NCBI RefSeq assembly: GCF_003071365.1 | Contig: NZ_CP028960.1 | Location: forward strand, 930,001-994,000 | Direction: 5' to 3' | DNA length: 64,000 nt | DNA from: Methyloceanibacter sp. wino2 | Lineage (GTDB): Bacteria; Pseudomonadota; Alphaproteobacteria; Rhizobiales; Methyloligellaceae | Shown: positions 35,782-44,086 of the stretch, in pieces | How the letters are laid out: the number at the start of each line of letters is the position of its first letter | Position numbering within the stretch: position 1 is the first letter of the stretch | Position numbers and translations under genes: made by a program | Notes under the pieces: model-generated | Database searches by the model: none | Seen by the model: the letters and a program-made list of their open reading frames with translations, nothing else | Told to the model about the DNA's origin: nothing

Positions 35782-37173
35782 ATGGCGGACCTTCAGCCCG
35801 AAACGGACCAAGACGGTGACCCGACACTGAATCGGTCGATCGGACCGGTTCAGATGGCACTTTATGGGCTCGGCAGCATGCTGGGCGCAGGCATCTACGG
35901 CCTGATCGGCAAGGCCGCGGGCGAAGTCGGCAACGCCGTTTGGCTCGCCTTCGTCGTCGCACTCATCGCTGCCCTGCTGACGGCCCTGTCCTATGCTTCG
36001 CTAGGCTCACGCTACCCGCGCGCGGCGGGCGCCGTCTACGTGGCGCAACGGGCTTACGGCTTTCCGCTTCTGAGCTTCATGGTCGGACTGGCGCTGGTCT
36101 GTTCGGGACTGACGTCGATCGCCACACAATCCCGGGTGTTCGGCGCGAACTTCCTTGAGCTTTTCGGCCTGAACGGCCTGCCCGTCGCCGCCATCGCCCT
36201 GTGCTATCTGTTCGGGACGACCGCGATCATCTTCCGCGGCATCCAGGAAGCCATGTGGGTGAACGTGCTGTGCACCGTGGTGTCGGTCGCCGGCCTGCTT
36301 CTCGTGGTGGCGGTGGGACTGCCCTATTGGGGCTCGGTCGACTATTTCGAAACGCCGCCCGTGGCGGATGGCGACTTGACGTTCCTCATCGTCATTCAAG
36401 GCGCCGTGCTGGCCTTCTTCGCCTTTATCGGCTTCGAGGACATGTACAACGTCGCCGAAGAAGTGCGCGAGCCGGAGAAGACGATCCCATTCGGGCTGAT
36501 ATCGGCCATGGTGATCGCCGCTGTCGTTTACATTGCCGTGGCGATCACGGCCGTGTCGGTGGTGCCCTGGGACGAGCTGGCCGCGGCGCCCGGCCCCATC
36601 ACCGAGGTCATGGCGCGCGCGGCGCCGATTGTTCCACCCATCCTGTTTACGGCCATCACCATCTTCGCCGTCGCCAACACAGGGTTGGTGAATTTCGTCA
36701 CGTCCTCACGCCTGCTCTACGGCATGGCGCGGCAGAACCTCTTGCCCGATCACCTGGGCAAGGTGCACCGCCAGCGCCGCACACCCCATATCGCCATCCT
36801 GGTCTTGTTCTTGATCCTGGTCCCCTTGGCCCTTGTGGGCACGATCGCCGAGCTTGCCGCCGCCACGGTGCTGCTGCTGCTCACCGTGTTCGCGGTGGTG
36901 AACGGTTCGCTGTTCATCTTAAAGGGGCGCAAAGGCGAGCCGCCGGGCCGCTTCGAAATCCCGCGCATCATCCCGGCGCTGGGGTTCCTCGTGTGCCTCG
37001 GGTTGATCGTCGTGCGCGTGTCGAGCGGCGATTGGGAAGCGCCGGCCATCGCCGGCGGGCTCCTGCTCGCCTCTTTCCTGATTTACCTGCTGATGCGGTG
37101 GCTCGATCCTGACGCCATCAGCGAAATTGGCGAGGACGCGGCCGACGCGGAAGCATCTACCAAAAGCGCTTAA
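35782..37173 (+). CDS. APC family amino acid permease
   Basis: 463 residues from the ATG at 35782; an in-frame start at 35752 is possible. About twelve hydrophobic segments are present. The first helix carries YGLGSMLGAGIYGLIGKAAGEVG, the conserved unwound substrate site of the family. Helix 6 has FFAFIGFEDMYNVAEEVREPEKTIPFG, also typical. It probably takes up amino acids by proton symport; specificity is unknown. Its stop overlaps the convergent L,D-transpeptidase-like gene by four bases. Confidence 0.9.
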   Translation: MADLQPETDQDGDPTLNRSIGPVQMALYGLGSMLGAGIYGLIGKAAGEVGNAVWLAFVVALIAALLTALSYASLGSRYPRAAGAVYVAQRAYGFPLLSFMVGLALVCSGLTSIATQSRVFGANFLELFGLNGLPVAAIALCYLFGTTAIIFRGIQEAMWVNVLCTVVSVAGLLLVVAVGLPYWGSVDYFETPPVADGDLTFLIVIQGAVLAFFAFIGFEDMYNVAEEVREPEKTIPFGLISAMVIAAVVYIAVAITAVSVVPWDELAAAPGPITEVMARAAPIVPPILFTAITIFAVANTGLVNFVTSSRLLYGMARQNLLPDHLGKVHRQRRTPHIAILVLFLILVPLALVGTIAELAAATVLLLLTVFAVVNGSLFILKGRKGEPPGRFEIPRIIPALGFLVCLGLIVVRVSSGDWEAPAIAGGLLLASFLIYLLMRWLDPDAISEIGEDAADAEASTKSA

Positions 37174-38747
37174 GGGCTCGTGGTCGCAAGGCTGCCGTTG
37201 ATCGGCTTGCGCGCGGACTCGGGCGCCTCGGTGGACGGCGCACCCGCCGCTGGAGCCGACGAGGCGTCTTCGGCCGGGGCTGCCGCCGGAAGATTGTCCA
37301 GTTCGTAGACGTCCCCGAACGTCTTTACCGTGCCGTCATCACCGACCACGGCCGTGAAATAGGTCATGTGCACCGGGATCGGCTTCTTGAGGCTGACCCG
37401 GCTCGTCCTGCCGCTTGCGATTTGCTGACGGACGGTCGCGCTGCTGGTGTCATTGCTGGCCGCCAAGATACGCGCGGCAAGGTCTTCCGCGTTGTCGACA
37501 CGGGGGTCCTTGGCGCCATCGGCGCGGTTGTCACGGGCGAACTTGCCGCCAAACGTCGTGGCCCGCATGAAGACCTTCCGGTCGTTCGGAAAGAGGAACT
37601 GCACGTTGCCCATGATGTTCGTCCGGCCGGGCTTCTGCACGAAGGTGAGACCGGACAGGTTGGTCTTCCTCCAGTCAATCGTCTTGGGGTCGACGGTCTT
37701 GCCGCCCTTCTTCACCGTGATGCCGTATTGATCCAGAACGGCCGTGTTGGCGGTGCCGCCGAAGAACGACCCGCTGCCACGCAGCTTGGGCAGCACGTCC
37801 CGGCGGATCACGGCGGATGGCACGATACGTTCCGGATTGAACACGATCTCCGTCATAGCCGCCGAAAGCACCGGGGTCGGCGATCCCGTGGCGCCGACGA
37901 TGGCCTTTTCGGACTCGACCGTCTTGCCGTCTTCGACGGCGTACACCATGAACTCGGGAATGTTCAGCCAAACGTAGGTCGCGCCGAGGTCTTCTGGCAT
38001 CCAGCGCCAGCGATCCATGTTCCGCCGCAGAAGCAGGTCCTCGTTCTCGGACTTGGCATTGGCGAGCGCTTTGCGCAGCCGGACGAACTGCTCGTGTTTC
38101 GGATGAAGCTCCACAAGTACCTCATCCGGTGCAGAGGCGGTCGAGAGTGCCTTCAGCACCTCGGCCGGCGGGCGAATGATGGGCTCGTGGCTATAAATAG
38201 CATTGATGCTCTTCGGTTCGGCGAGACCACCACGGGCCGCGCGCGCATATTTCAATGCAGCGAGGCTGATCGCCAATTCCGTGGCTGCCTGGTCCTCCGC
38301 CGTCCCCGGCTTGTAGTCTTTCGGCGGCACGGGGAAAGCGGTTGGGTCGAGCCCCCAGCTATCCGCTTTTCCGATGAACTCCAGCAGCGCCGCGCCGCGC
38401 TCCGAGAATCCAACGGTCGTCAGCCACAATGCCGGGCCGGTTCGCGTCCGATAGAATTCGGTGAGCGCCGCAACATCGTCCGCATGCTGTCCTTTTTCCA
38501 AGCTGGGCTTGTTGAGCTGCACCTTGATCGCATCCGCGATCATCAATTCTTCCGCCGGCGGCTCGGCGTCTTCTTCCTCGACCTGCACGTCAACCGTGCC
38601 GGTGCCCGGATGATCGGGTATTTCGAGAATGACGGTGTCGTCCGCGCGAGAGGATTGCGGCAAGGAAACTGTCAGGAGGCCGAGTGGGAGCGCGAGGGCG
38701 CATGGCCCCAGCCGTTTAAGGATCGCGAATGAAGCATGCCCACGCAT
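37170..38747 (-). CDS. L,D-transpeptidase (YcbB/LdtD)-like protein lacking the catalytic residues
   Basis: 525 residues with a signal peptide (about residues 1-35, ending SSRAD). The layout is that of E. coli LdtD/YcbB: an N-terminal scaffold (QHADDVAALTEFYRTRTGPALWL), then MDRWRWMPEDLGATYVWLNIPEFMVYAVEDG, VIRRDVLPKLRGSG and NIMGNVQFLFPND. The active-site block differs. Aligned without a gap to LdtD, the catalytic His (YLHDTP) is Arg395 (VFMRATT) and the catalytic Cys (SSGCVRV) is Asp414 (GAKDPRV). The 19-residue spacing and the following RV are kept. It is therefore probably inactive as a transpeptidase and may bind peptidoglycan or regulate another enzyme. Confidence 0.85.
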   Translation of the reverse strand: MRGHASFAILKRLGPCALALPLGLLTVSLPQSSRADDTVILEIPDHPGTGTVDVQVEEEDAEPPAEELMIADAIKVQLNKPSLEKGQHADDVAALTEFYRTRTGPALWLTTVGFSERGAALLEFIGKADSWGLDPTAFPVPPKDYKPGTAEDQAATELAISLAALKYARAARGGLAEPKSINAIYSHEPIIRPPAEVLKALSTASAPDEVLVELHPKHEQFVRLRKALANAKSENEDLLLRRNMDRWRWMPEDLGATYVWLNIPEFMVYAVEDGKTVESEKAIVGATGSPTPVLSAAMTEIVFNPERIVPSAVIRRDVLPKLRGSGSFFGGTANTAVLDQYGITVKKGGKTVDPKTIDWRKTNLSGLTFVQKPGRTNIMGNVQFLFPNDRKVFMRATTFGGKFARDNRADGAKDPRVDNAEDLAARILAASNDTSSATVRQQIASGRTSRVSLKKPIPVHMTYFTAVVGDDGTVKTFGDVYELDNLPAAAPAEDASSAPAAGAPSTEAPESARKPINGSLATTSP

Positions 38748-38906
38748 CCTACAAGTCCCCGCTTACCGCCTTCAGGGTAATCCGGGATGCCCCTATCTGC
38801 CAACCACAACTGGTCTACCCGCCCAACCCTCGCCCGAACCGGTTTTTCGGGGTCTCGGAGTAACGTCTTGATAGGCCCCATGAAAATTGTGCAAAGCAGC
38901 GACGCC

Positions 38907-38948
38907 TTGAAGAATAAGGATAAAATGCTATACTCAGTATGAGAATAG
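38907..38948 (+). promoter_or_regulatory. Upstream nadA promoter with NadQ-type operator
   Basis: The -35-like TTGAAG (38907-38912) and the -10-like TATACT (38929-38934) are 16 bases apart. The operator overlaps this -10: CTATACTCA (38928-38936), a 3-base spacer GTA, and TGAGAATAG (38940-38948), a 21-base palindrome with one mismatch. The same half-site recurs downstream. A repressor bound here would block the promoter. Confidence 0.62.
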
Positions 38949-38982
38949 CGCTGATGTGCGCGGTCGAGGAAACGCGCCGGCC

Positions 38983-39029
38983 TTGAGCCGGACCTTTTTA
39001 CACCCTATATATACTCATATTGAGTATAT
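38983..39029 (+). promoter_or_regulatory. Proximal nadA promoter with perfect NadQ-type operator
   Basis: TTGAGC (38983-38988) and TATATA (39006-39011) are 17 bases apart, a good sigma-70 layout. Overlapping the -10 is the perfect 21-base palindrome ATATACTCA-TAT-TGAGTATAT (39009-39029). It ends 19 bases before the nadA ATG, and AGGAGG (39034-39039) lies between. The centre is 81 bases from that of the upstream operator. Repression by the encoded NadQ is inferred. Confidence 0.72.
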
Positions 39030-39048
39030 CATCAGGAGGCCGATAGAG

Positions 39049-40116
39049 ATGGAATCCGTTCAAATTGGGAGTGAGGCCTGGGAGGCCAAGGCACAGGCCG
39101 TGCTGCCTTCCGAGCTCGTTCCCGATCTCACGTATACGCCCGAAGTGGCCCGCGAGACCGCGCATCTGTATGAGCGTGTCGCGCGCGTGATTCCGCCTGT
39201 CGAATGGCCCCAATTCGCGCCTTACGTGAAGGCCATCAACGATCTGAAGCAGGTCCGCAACGCGGTTGTCCTGGCGCATAACTATATGACGCCGGAGATC
39301 TACAATTGCGTGGCCGACGTGGTCGGCGACTCCTTGCAGCTTGCGCGCGAGGCCGCGAAGGCCGACGCCGAGGTGATCGTCCAGTGCGGCGTACACTTCA
39401 TGGCGGAGACGTCGAAGCTGCTCAATCCCGACAAGAAAGTTCTGATCCCCGATAGCCGCGCCGGCTGTTCGCTGGCGGAATCGATCACGGGTGAGGATGT
39501 CCGCGCGTTGCGCGAGGCCTATCCCGGTGTTCCCGTGGTCACGTACGTGAACACGTCAGCCGATGTGAAAGCCGAGTCCGACATTTGCTGCACGTCGTCG
39601 AATGCCGTGCGCGTGGTTGAGTCTCTCGGCGCGAAACGGGTAATCATGATCCCCGACGAATTTCTCGCCAAATGGGTTCAAACCCAGACGGATGTCGAGA
39701 TCATCACCTGGAAGGGTCACTGCGAAGTGCATGAGCGCTTCACCGCCGAGGAGCTTCGCGTCTATCGGGAGAGTGATCCGGGCGTGAAGATTATCGCGCA
39801 CCCCGAGTGTCCGCCCGAGGTGATCAACGAGTCCGACTTCACGGGTTCGACCTCCGGCATGATCAAATGGGTCGAGGATAATCAGCCTTCCAAGGTGCTG
39901 CTCGTGACCGAGTGCTCAATGAGCGACAACGTCGCGGTCGAAGCGCCGAACACCCAGTTCGTGCGGCCCTGTAACCTCTGCCCGCATATGAAGCGCATCA
40001 CGCTGCCGAAGATCCTCGATAGCCTCATCTTCATGAAGGAAGAGGTGACCGTCGATCCGGCCGTGGTGGAGCCCGCCCGCGCCGCCGTCGAGCGGATGAT
40101 CAATCTCAACCACTAG
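39049..40116 (+). CDS. nadA: Quinolinate synthase
   Basis: 355 residues from the ATG at 39049, which has AGGAGG nine bases upstream. It condenses iminoaspartate and dihydroxyacetone phosphate to quinolinate using a 4Fe-4S cluster. Key segments: [62 protein letters not shown]-type [11 protein letters not shown], and [16 protein letters not shown] with the last cluster cysteine. nadB and nadC follow on the same strand. Confidence 0.97.
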   Translation: MESVQIGSEAWEAKAQAVLPSELVPDLTYTPEVARETAHLYERVARVIPPVEWPQFAPYVKAINDLKQVRNAVVLAHNYMTPEIYNCVADVVGDSLQLAREAAKADAEVIVQCGVHFMAETSKLLNPDKKVLIPDSRAGCSLAESITGEDVRALREAYPGVPVVTYVNTSADVKAESDICCTSSNAVRVVESLGAKRVIMIPDEFLAKWVQTQTDVEIITWKGHCEVHERFTAEELRVYRESDPGVKIIAHPECPPEVINESDFTGSTSGMIKWVEDNQPSKVLLVTECSMSDNVAVEAPNTQFVRPCNLCPHMKRITLPKILDSLIFMKEEVTVDPAVVEPARAAVERMINLNH

Positions 40117-40149
40117 CGTGTGCGTCAGTACGACGTCGAAAGGACAGCG

Positions 40150-41772
40150 ATGACGAACGGCAGTCCATCCTTTGTGCCGAGAAACGCCGCTGACAGCGTG
40201 GTAGTTGTCGGCGCCGGCCTTGCGGGTCTCTTTACGGCCCTCAAGCTTGCGCCGCTGAACGTCACCGTCATCTCGCCCGCGCCGATCGGCGAAGGTGCGT
40301 CCAGCGTTTGGGCGCAAGCCGGTATCGCGGCGGCGCTGTCCGAAGGCGACACGCCCGAGGACCATGCGGCCGATACCGTGCGCGCCGGGGCCGGGATCGT
40401 GGATGAAGCCGTGGCGCTTCTGATGGCACGAGAGGCCCGGGCCCGGATCGAGGATTTGCTGCGTTACGGCGTGCCCTTCGACAAGGACCTCGAAGGCAAG
40501 CTGACCTTCGGCCACGAAGCCGCTCACCGCACCAACCGCATTCTGCATGTCAAAGGCGACACGGCCGGCCGTTCCATCATGAGCGCCATCATCGCCGCGG
40601 TGCGCAAGACGCCGTCGATCACCGTGCTCGAGGGCGTGGCCGCGCGCGATTTGGTCGTCCACAAGGGACGCGTCCGGGGCATCGTCCTTGCGCCTACCAC
40701 AGAGGAATCTCAAACGGACACCTTTGTCCTGCCCGCGCGGGCGGTGGTGCTCGCGACCGGCGGCGCCGGTCACCTTTACTCGGTCACCACCAATCCGGTC
40801 GAGGCGCGTGGCGAAGGTGTCGCCATCGCCGCGCGCGCCGGCGCAGTGATCGCCGACGCTGAATTCGTGCAATTCCATCCCACCGCGATCGATATCGGCC
40901 GCGATCCGGCGCCGCTCGCCACCGAAGCGCTTCGGGGCGCGGGGGCACTGCTCATTAACCGCAAGGGCGAGCGCTTCATGCGCGCCGTTCACCAGGATGC
41001 CGAGCTCGGCCCGCGCGACGTGGTCGCGCGCGCCGTCCATCGCGAGGTCGTGAGCGGGCGCGGCGCGTTTCTCGATTGCCGTCCGATCGGCCCCGGTATC
41101 GCAGAGAAGTTTCCCACGGTCGCGTCGACCTGCCGTTCGGCTGGGATCGACCCGGCGCAGGAGCCCATCCCGGTGGCGCCGGCGGCGCATTATCACATGG
41201 GTGGCGTTCTGGTCGACGTACAAGGACGCAGCACCGTCGACGGCTTGTGGGCCTGCGGCGAGGTAACCTCGACGGGCGCGCACGGCGCGAACCGTCTTGC
41301 CTCGAACTCGCTTCTCGAAGCCGTCGTATTCGGCGCCCGTGTCGCAGAGGACATCACCGCTGGCCTGCCCCCGCTGCCGCCTCAGGATCTGCACGCGGTC
41401 GCGCGCGCCAGCGGCGGGATCTACCGCAACAGCCAGGCGGAGCGGACGCTCCGCGAGACCATGTCGGCCAATGTGGGCGTTGTCCGCGATGCTGACGGGC
41501 TGTCGGAGGCCCTCGGGACAATCATCGCTCTCGAGCGCGAGAACGAAGGCGATCCGCAGCTTGCGAACATGCTGACGACGGCCAAGTTCGTGGCCACGGC
41601 TGCCTTTGCCCGGACCGAAAGCCGCGGGGCGAATTTCCGCAGCGACTATCCTGCGCCCGAAGAGGCTCAGGCCAGACGTAGCTTCCTGACCCTGGATCAG
41701 GCTGACGAGTTTGCCCGCGAGGCCGCCGGCATCGCCAGTCCGCCGCGTCTGCGCGTCGTCAGCCAGGCGTAG
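40150..41772 (+). CDS. nadB: L-aspartate oxidase
   Basis: 540 residues from the ATG at 40150, which has AAAGGA upstream. It is an FAD enzyme that oxidises aspartate to iminoaspartate for NadA. The nucleotide-binding VVVVGAGLAGLFTALKLAP is at the N-terminus; ILHVKGDTAGRSIM, LATGGAGHLYSVTTNP and EFVQFHPTAID are typical, as is GEVTSTGAHGANRLASNSLLEAVVFG. It follows nadA by 33 bases. Confidence 0.97.
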   Translation: MTNGSPSFVPRNAADSVVVVGAGLAGLFTALKLAPLNVTVISPAPIGEGASSVWAQAGIAAALSEGDTPEDHAADTVRAGAGIVDEAVALLMAREARARIEDLLRYGVPFDKDLEGKLTFGHEAAHRTNRILHVKGDTAGRSIMSAIIAAVRKTPSITVLEGVAARDLVVHKGRVRGIVLAPTTEESQTDTFVLPARAVVLATGGAGHLYSVTTNPVEARGEGVAIAARAGAVIADAEFVQFHPTAIDIGRDPAPLATEALRGAGALLINRKGERFMRAVHQDAELGPRDVVARAVHREVVSGRGAFLDCRPIGPGIAEKFPTVASTCRSAGIDPAQEPIPVAPAAHYHMGGVLVDVQGRSTVDGLWACGEVTSTGAHGANRLASNSLLEAVVFGARVAEDITAGLPPLPPQDLHAVARASGGIYRNSQAERTLRETMSANVGVVRDADGLSEALGTIIALERENEGDPQLANMLTTAKFVATAAFARTESRGANFRSDYPAPEEAQARRSFLTLDQADEFAREAAGIASPPRLRVVSQA

Positions 41773-41816
41773 TCCCTGCTTCGCGTGAGCGGACATCGCA
41801 CCTTGAAGGGCGTCTC

Positions 41817-42680
41817 ATGAATACCCCGGAACTGCTCACCCCGCTGCCACGGCGCCTCGTGGAAACGGCCGTGCGCACGGCTCTCGAAGAGGACCTTGGC
41901 CTCGTGGGCGACATCACCACGGATCCCATTATTCCCGCCGATGCGCGCGGTGCCGCCTCGATTGTCGTCCGTGAACCGGCCTGCATTGCGGGCCTCGATC
42001 TCGCGGAGGCCGCATTCCGTGCGCTCGATGCGGATGTGAATTTCGAGCGGCTGGTTGAGGACGGCGGCACGGCCGAAGCAGGCACGGCCATCGGCCGGGT
42101 GGAAGGATTGACGCGCGCGCTGCTGACCGGGGAGCGCACGGCGCTGAACTTCCTCGGGCGCCTCTGCGGAATCGCGACGCTGACGGCCGCCTATGTCGCG
42201 GCGGTCGACGGCACCGGCGCGCGGATCGCCGATACCCGCAAGACGACGCCCGGTTTGCGGGGGCTGGAGAAATACGCGGTGCGCTGCGGCGGCGGCGTGA
42301 ACCACCGTTTTGGCCTCTATGACGCGGTGCTGGTCAAGGACAACCACATCGCCGCGGCCGGCGGGATCGGCGCGGCGCTCTCACACTTGCGCGCGCGCGG
42401 CGGTCACATGGTCAAGATCGAAGTGGAAGTGGATACGCTCGACCAGCTGCGCGAGGCGCTCGCCCACCCGATCGACGCAGTCTTGCTGGACAATATGGAT
42501 CCGGCGACCCTCAAAGAGGCCGTGACAATTGCAGACGGTCAGGTGGTGACCGAAGCGTCGGGCGGCGTGACGTTGGAGAGTGTCGCGGAAATCGCGCGGA
42601 CGGGCGTCGACCTGATCTCAGTCGGAGCCCTTACTCACTCGCCCCGTAACCTAGACTCATCACTTGAGTGGGAGCGGTAG
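41817..42680 (+). CDS. nadC: Nicotinate-nucleotide diphosphorylase (carboxylating)
   Basis: 287 residues. It converts quinolinate and PRPP to nicotinate mononucleotide. Signatures: EDLGLVGDITTDPIIP at the N-terminus, GERTALNFLGRLCGIATLTAAYV, IADTRKTTPGLRGLEKYAVRCGGGVNHRFGLYDAVLVKDNHI, and VLLDNMDPATLKEAV. It completes the nadABC unit, and its last 50 bases overlap the 3' end of the convergent cell-wall hydrolase gene. Confidence 0.97.
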   Translation: MNTPELLTPLPRRLVETAVRTALEEDLGLVGDITTDPIIPADARGAASIVVREPACIAGLDLAEAAFRALDADVNFERLVEDGGTAEAGTAIGRVEGLTRALLTGERTALNFLGRLCGIATLTAAYVAAVDGTGARIADTRKTTPGLRGLEKYAVRCGGGVNHRFGLYDAVLVKDNHIAAAGGIGAALSHLRARGGHMVKIEVEVDTLDQLREALAHPIDAVLLDNMDPATLKEAVTIADGQVVTEASGGVTLESVAEIARTGVDLISVGALTHSPRNLDSSLEWER

Positions 42681-43776
42681 CGCTCGTTCCAGTAACGGCA
42701 TCGACGGACCCGGTTACGGCTTGCACGGCCCAGGCAAGGGACGTCGTCGGCAAGTCGTCGCTACCCTCGGCGTCGCCTTCTGTCCCCGATTCGTCGGTAA
42801 GGGAGGCCTCGACCAGATAGGGCTGCTCGCCGCGCTTCTTGTAGAAGATGTGCCGACCGATCTTATCGATCTTGTTCATGCGGTACGACCAGCGCGGCCG
42901 CACATAGTCCGCATGGTAGAAGGTCGAGTAGCCGACTTCGGGCAGCCAATGCTCGCCCGCCATGAAGCTCTTGGAGAGCTCTTGCGCGCGCGCCCAAAGG
43001 GCCTTGTCACGCGGATTGTCGGAATTGCCGTCACAGGTAAAGGAGAACTGGCACCCTTTGCGGTGCTGCCCTTGGTAGACGACGCCGCAGATCGTCTGCG
43101 GGAACTTCGGGCTGCGGACGCGGTTCAAGATCACCTGCGATACGGCAATCTGCCCCTTGAGAGGCTCGCCCCGCGCTTCGAAATAGATAGCGGTGGCCAG
43201 ACAATGACGCTCGCGTTCCTCGAACTCGGCCTGGGTCTCGCCCTTGTAGCGGAACTTCAGAGCTTCCTCCGAAGGGCGATAGGCGATGTCGTAGGGGTCG
43301 GGCCGGAAGCCATCGACCTCGTAGCCGGCATCGAAGAGCGCCGCATAACCCGCCGTCGGGAGGACGGCGCTGCCGATGTCTTGATCCTGCTGCGATGGGG
43401 TGAACGCGACGGGAATGATAGCCCCGCCCTCATCGTCCTTTTTCTCGGTGAAGAACCCGGGCAGCGCGGGCAACTTCGCGATGCTGGCCATGACCGAGGC
43501 CCTGGCCGGCTTCGAGGCGGAAACCGCAAAGCGATCCGCGCGAGGACCCTTGCCGTCTTCGTAGAACAGACGGGCGGCGGCAGTCGAAACCTCTCTGGGC
43601 TCGGCGTCGTCTTCGATCCGAATTGCGGTGGAAATAGTGCCGGGAGCGGGCAGGTACAGCTCAACCTCGGCGCCAAACAGGCTGCCGTACGCGGCTGCAT
43701 AACCCACACCGATTGACGGGAGCGATACGAGCGCAGCGGCGGCGTACCACATCCGACGAAACGAGCGTCGGCCCAT
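42631..43776 (-). CDS. Cell wall hydrolase, SleB family
   Basis: 381 residues. A hydrophobic N-terminal segment (about residues 9-30) suggests export or anchoring. The SleB hydrolase domain occupies about residues 190-310: CLATAIYFEARGEPLKGQIAVSQVILNRVRSPKFPQTICGVVYQG, with the catalytic Glu in YFEARGE, then GCQFSFTCDG and STFYHADYVRPRW. It probably cleaves peptidoglycan between MurNAc and GlcNAc. A consensus EcfG-type promoter lies upstream, so stress control is likely. Confidence 0.88.
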   Translation of the reverse strand: MGRRSFRRMWYAAAALVSLPSIGVGYAAAYGSLFGAEVELYLPAPGTISTAIRIEDDAEPREVSTAAARLFYEDGKGPRADRFAVSASKPARASVMASIAKLPALPGFFTEKKDDEGGAIIPVAFTPSQQDQDIGSAVLPTAGYAALFDAGYEVDGFRPDPYDIAYRPSEEALKFRYKGETQAEFEERERHCLATAIYFEARGEPLKGQIAVSQVILNRVRSPKFPQTICGVVYQGQHRKGCQFSFTCDGNSDNPRDKALWARAQELSKSFMAGEHWLPEVGYSTFYHADYVRPRWSYRMNKIDKIGRHIFYKKRGEQPYLVEASLTDESGTEGDAEGSDDLPTTSLAWAVQAVTGSVDAVTGTSATAPTQVMSLGYGASE

Positions 43777-43869
43777 TATCCCTCCAAGGTCCCCGTACGG
43801 CCGACTTGCCAGCTGCCCGCCTTGGCGAGCATCCCCCTGGTAAGCCTCCGAAACTTCTTACCCCGTTCA

Positions 43870-43894
43870 AACGTGCGGACGAACCACGCGTTCC
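43870..43894 (-). promoter_or_regulatory. EcfG (general stress sigma) promoter for the SleB-type hydrolase
   Basis: On the minus strand the sequence reads GGAAC (43894-43890), 16 bases, then CGTT (43873-43870). This equals the alphaproteobacterial EcfG consensus GGAAC-N16/17-CGTT. The start codon of the hydrolase gene lies about 90 bases downstream. No EcfG, PhyR or NepR gene is in the window, so regulation is inferred from the motif alone. Confidence 0.62.
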
Positions 43895-43901
43895 CTAGGG
43901 T

Positions 43902-43930
43902 GTCCCCAAAATTGGGGCGTCCCCAAAATT
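43902..43930. repeat. Tandem 12-base repeat
   Basis: GTCCCCAAAATT occurs at 43902-43913 and again at 43919-43930, a 17-base period, just upstream of the EcfG-type promoter as read on the minus strand. It may be a binding site for an activator or a chance duplication. Confidence 0.45.
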
Positions 43931-43953
43931 TTCCAAGCTGCTGGCTGGAAGAT

Positions 43954-43972
43954 CACCGACGGAAAGTCGGTG
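43954..43972. other. Perfect hairpin between ppdK and the SleB-type gene
   Basis: CACCGAC (43954-43960) and GTCGGTG (43966-43972) form a 7-bp stem with a GGAAA loop. It lies about 115 bases after the ppdK stop on the minus strand but has no T-run on either side, so it is a doubtful terminator. Confidence 0.4.
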
Positions 43973-44086
43973 TAAAGCCCCCCTGCCGGATTGAGCCCGG
44001 ACCCCGTTGTTTGCCTTAACGAGCAGTGATTATTCTAGATCAATCTGTGCATATCGGCAACGCCCAACACTTTCGGCGCAGACTGG

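Larger units (their letters stand above)
38748..39048. other. Intergenic region carrying the nadABC control elements
   Basis: 301 bases separate the L,D-transpeptidase-like gene (leftward) from nadA. The right half holds two promoter-operator units, listed separately. The left half, about 38750-38900, has no open frame or hairpin that I can support; the leftward promoter must lie there. Confidence 0.6.
43777..44086. other. Intergenic region between ppdK and the SleB-type gene
   Basis: 310 bases, with both neighbours transcribed leftward. It holds the EcfG-type promoter, a tandem 12-base repeat and a perfect 7-bp hairpin, each listed separately. No credible open frame longer than about 60 codons is present. 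A small RNA cannot be excluded. Confidence 0.55.

Noticed and set aside
39916-41796. 626-codon open frame antisense to nadA/nadB
   Set aside because: It lies wholly opposite well-matched NAD-synthesis genes, has no recognisable motifs, and is a product of high GC at third codon positions.
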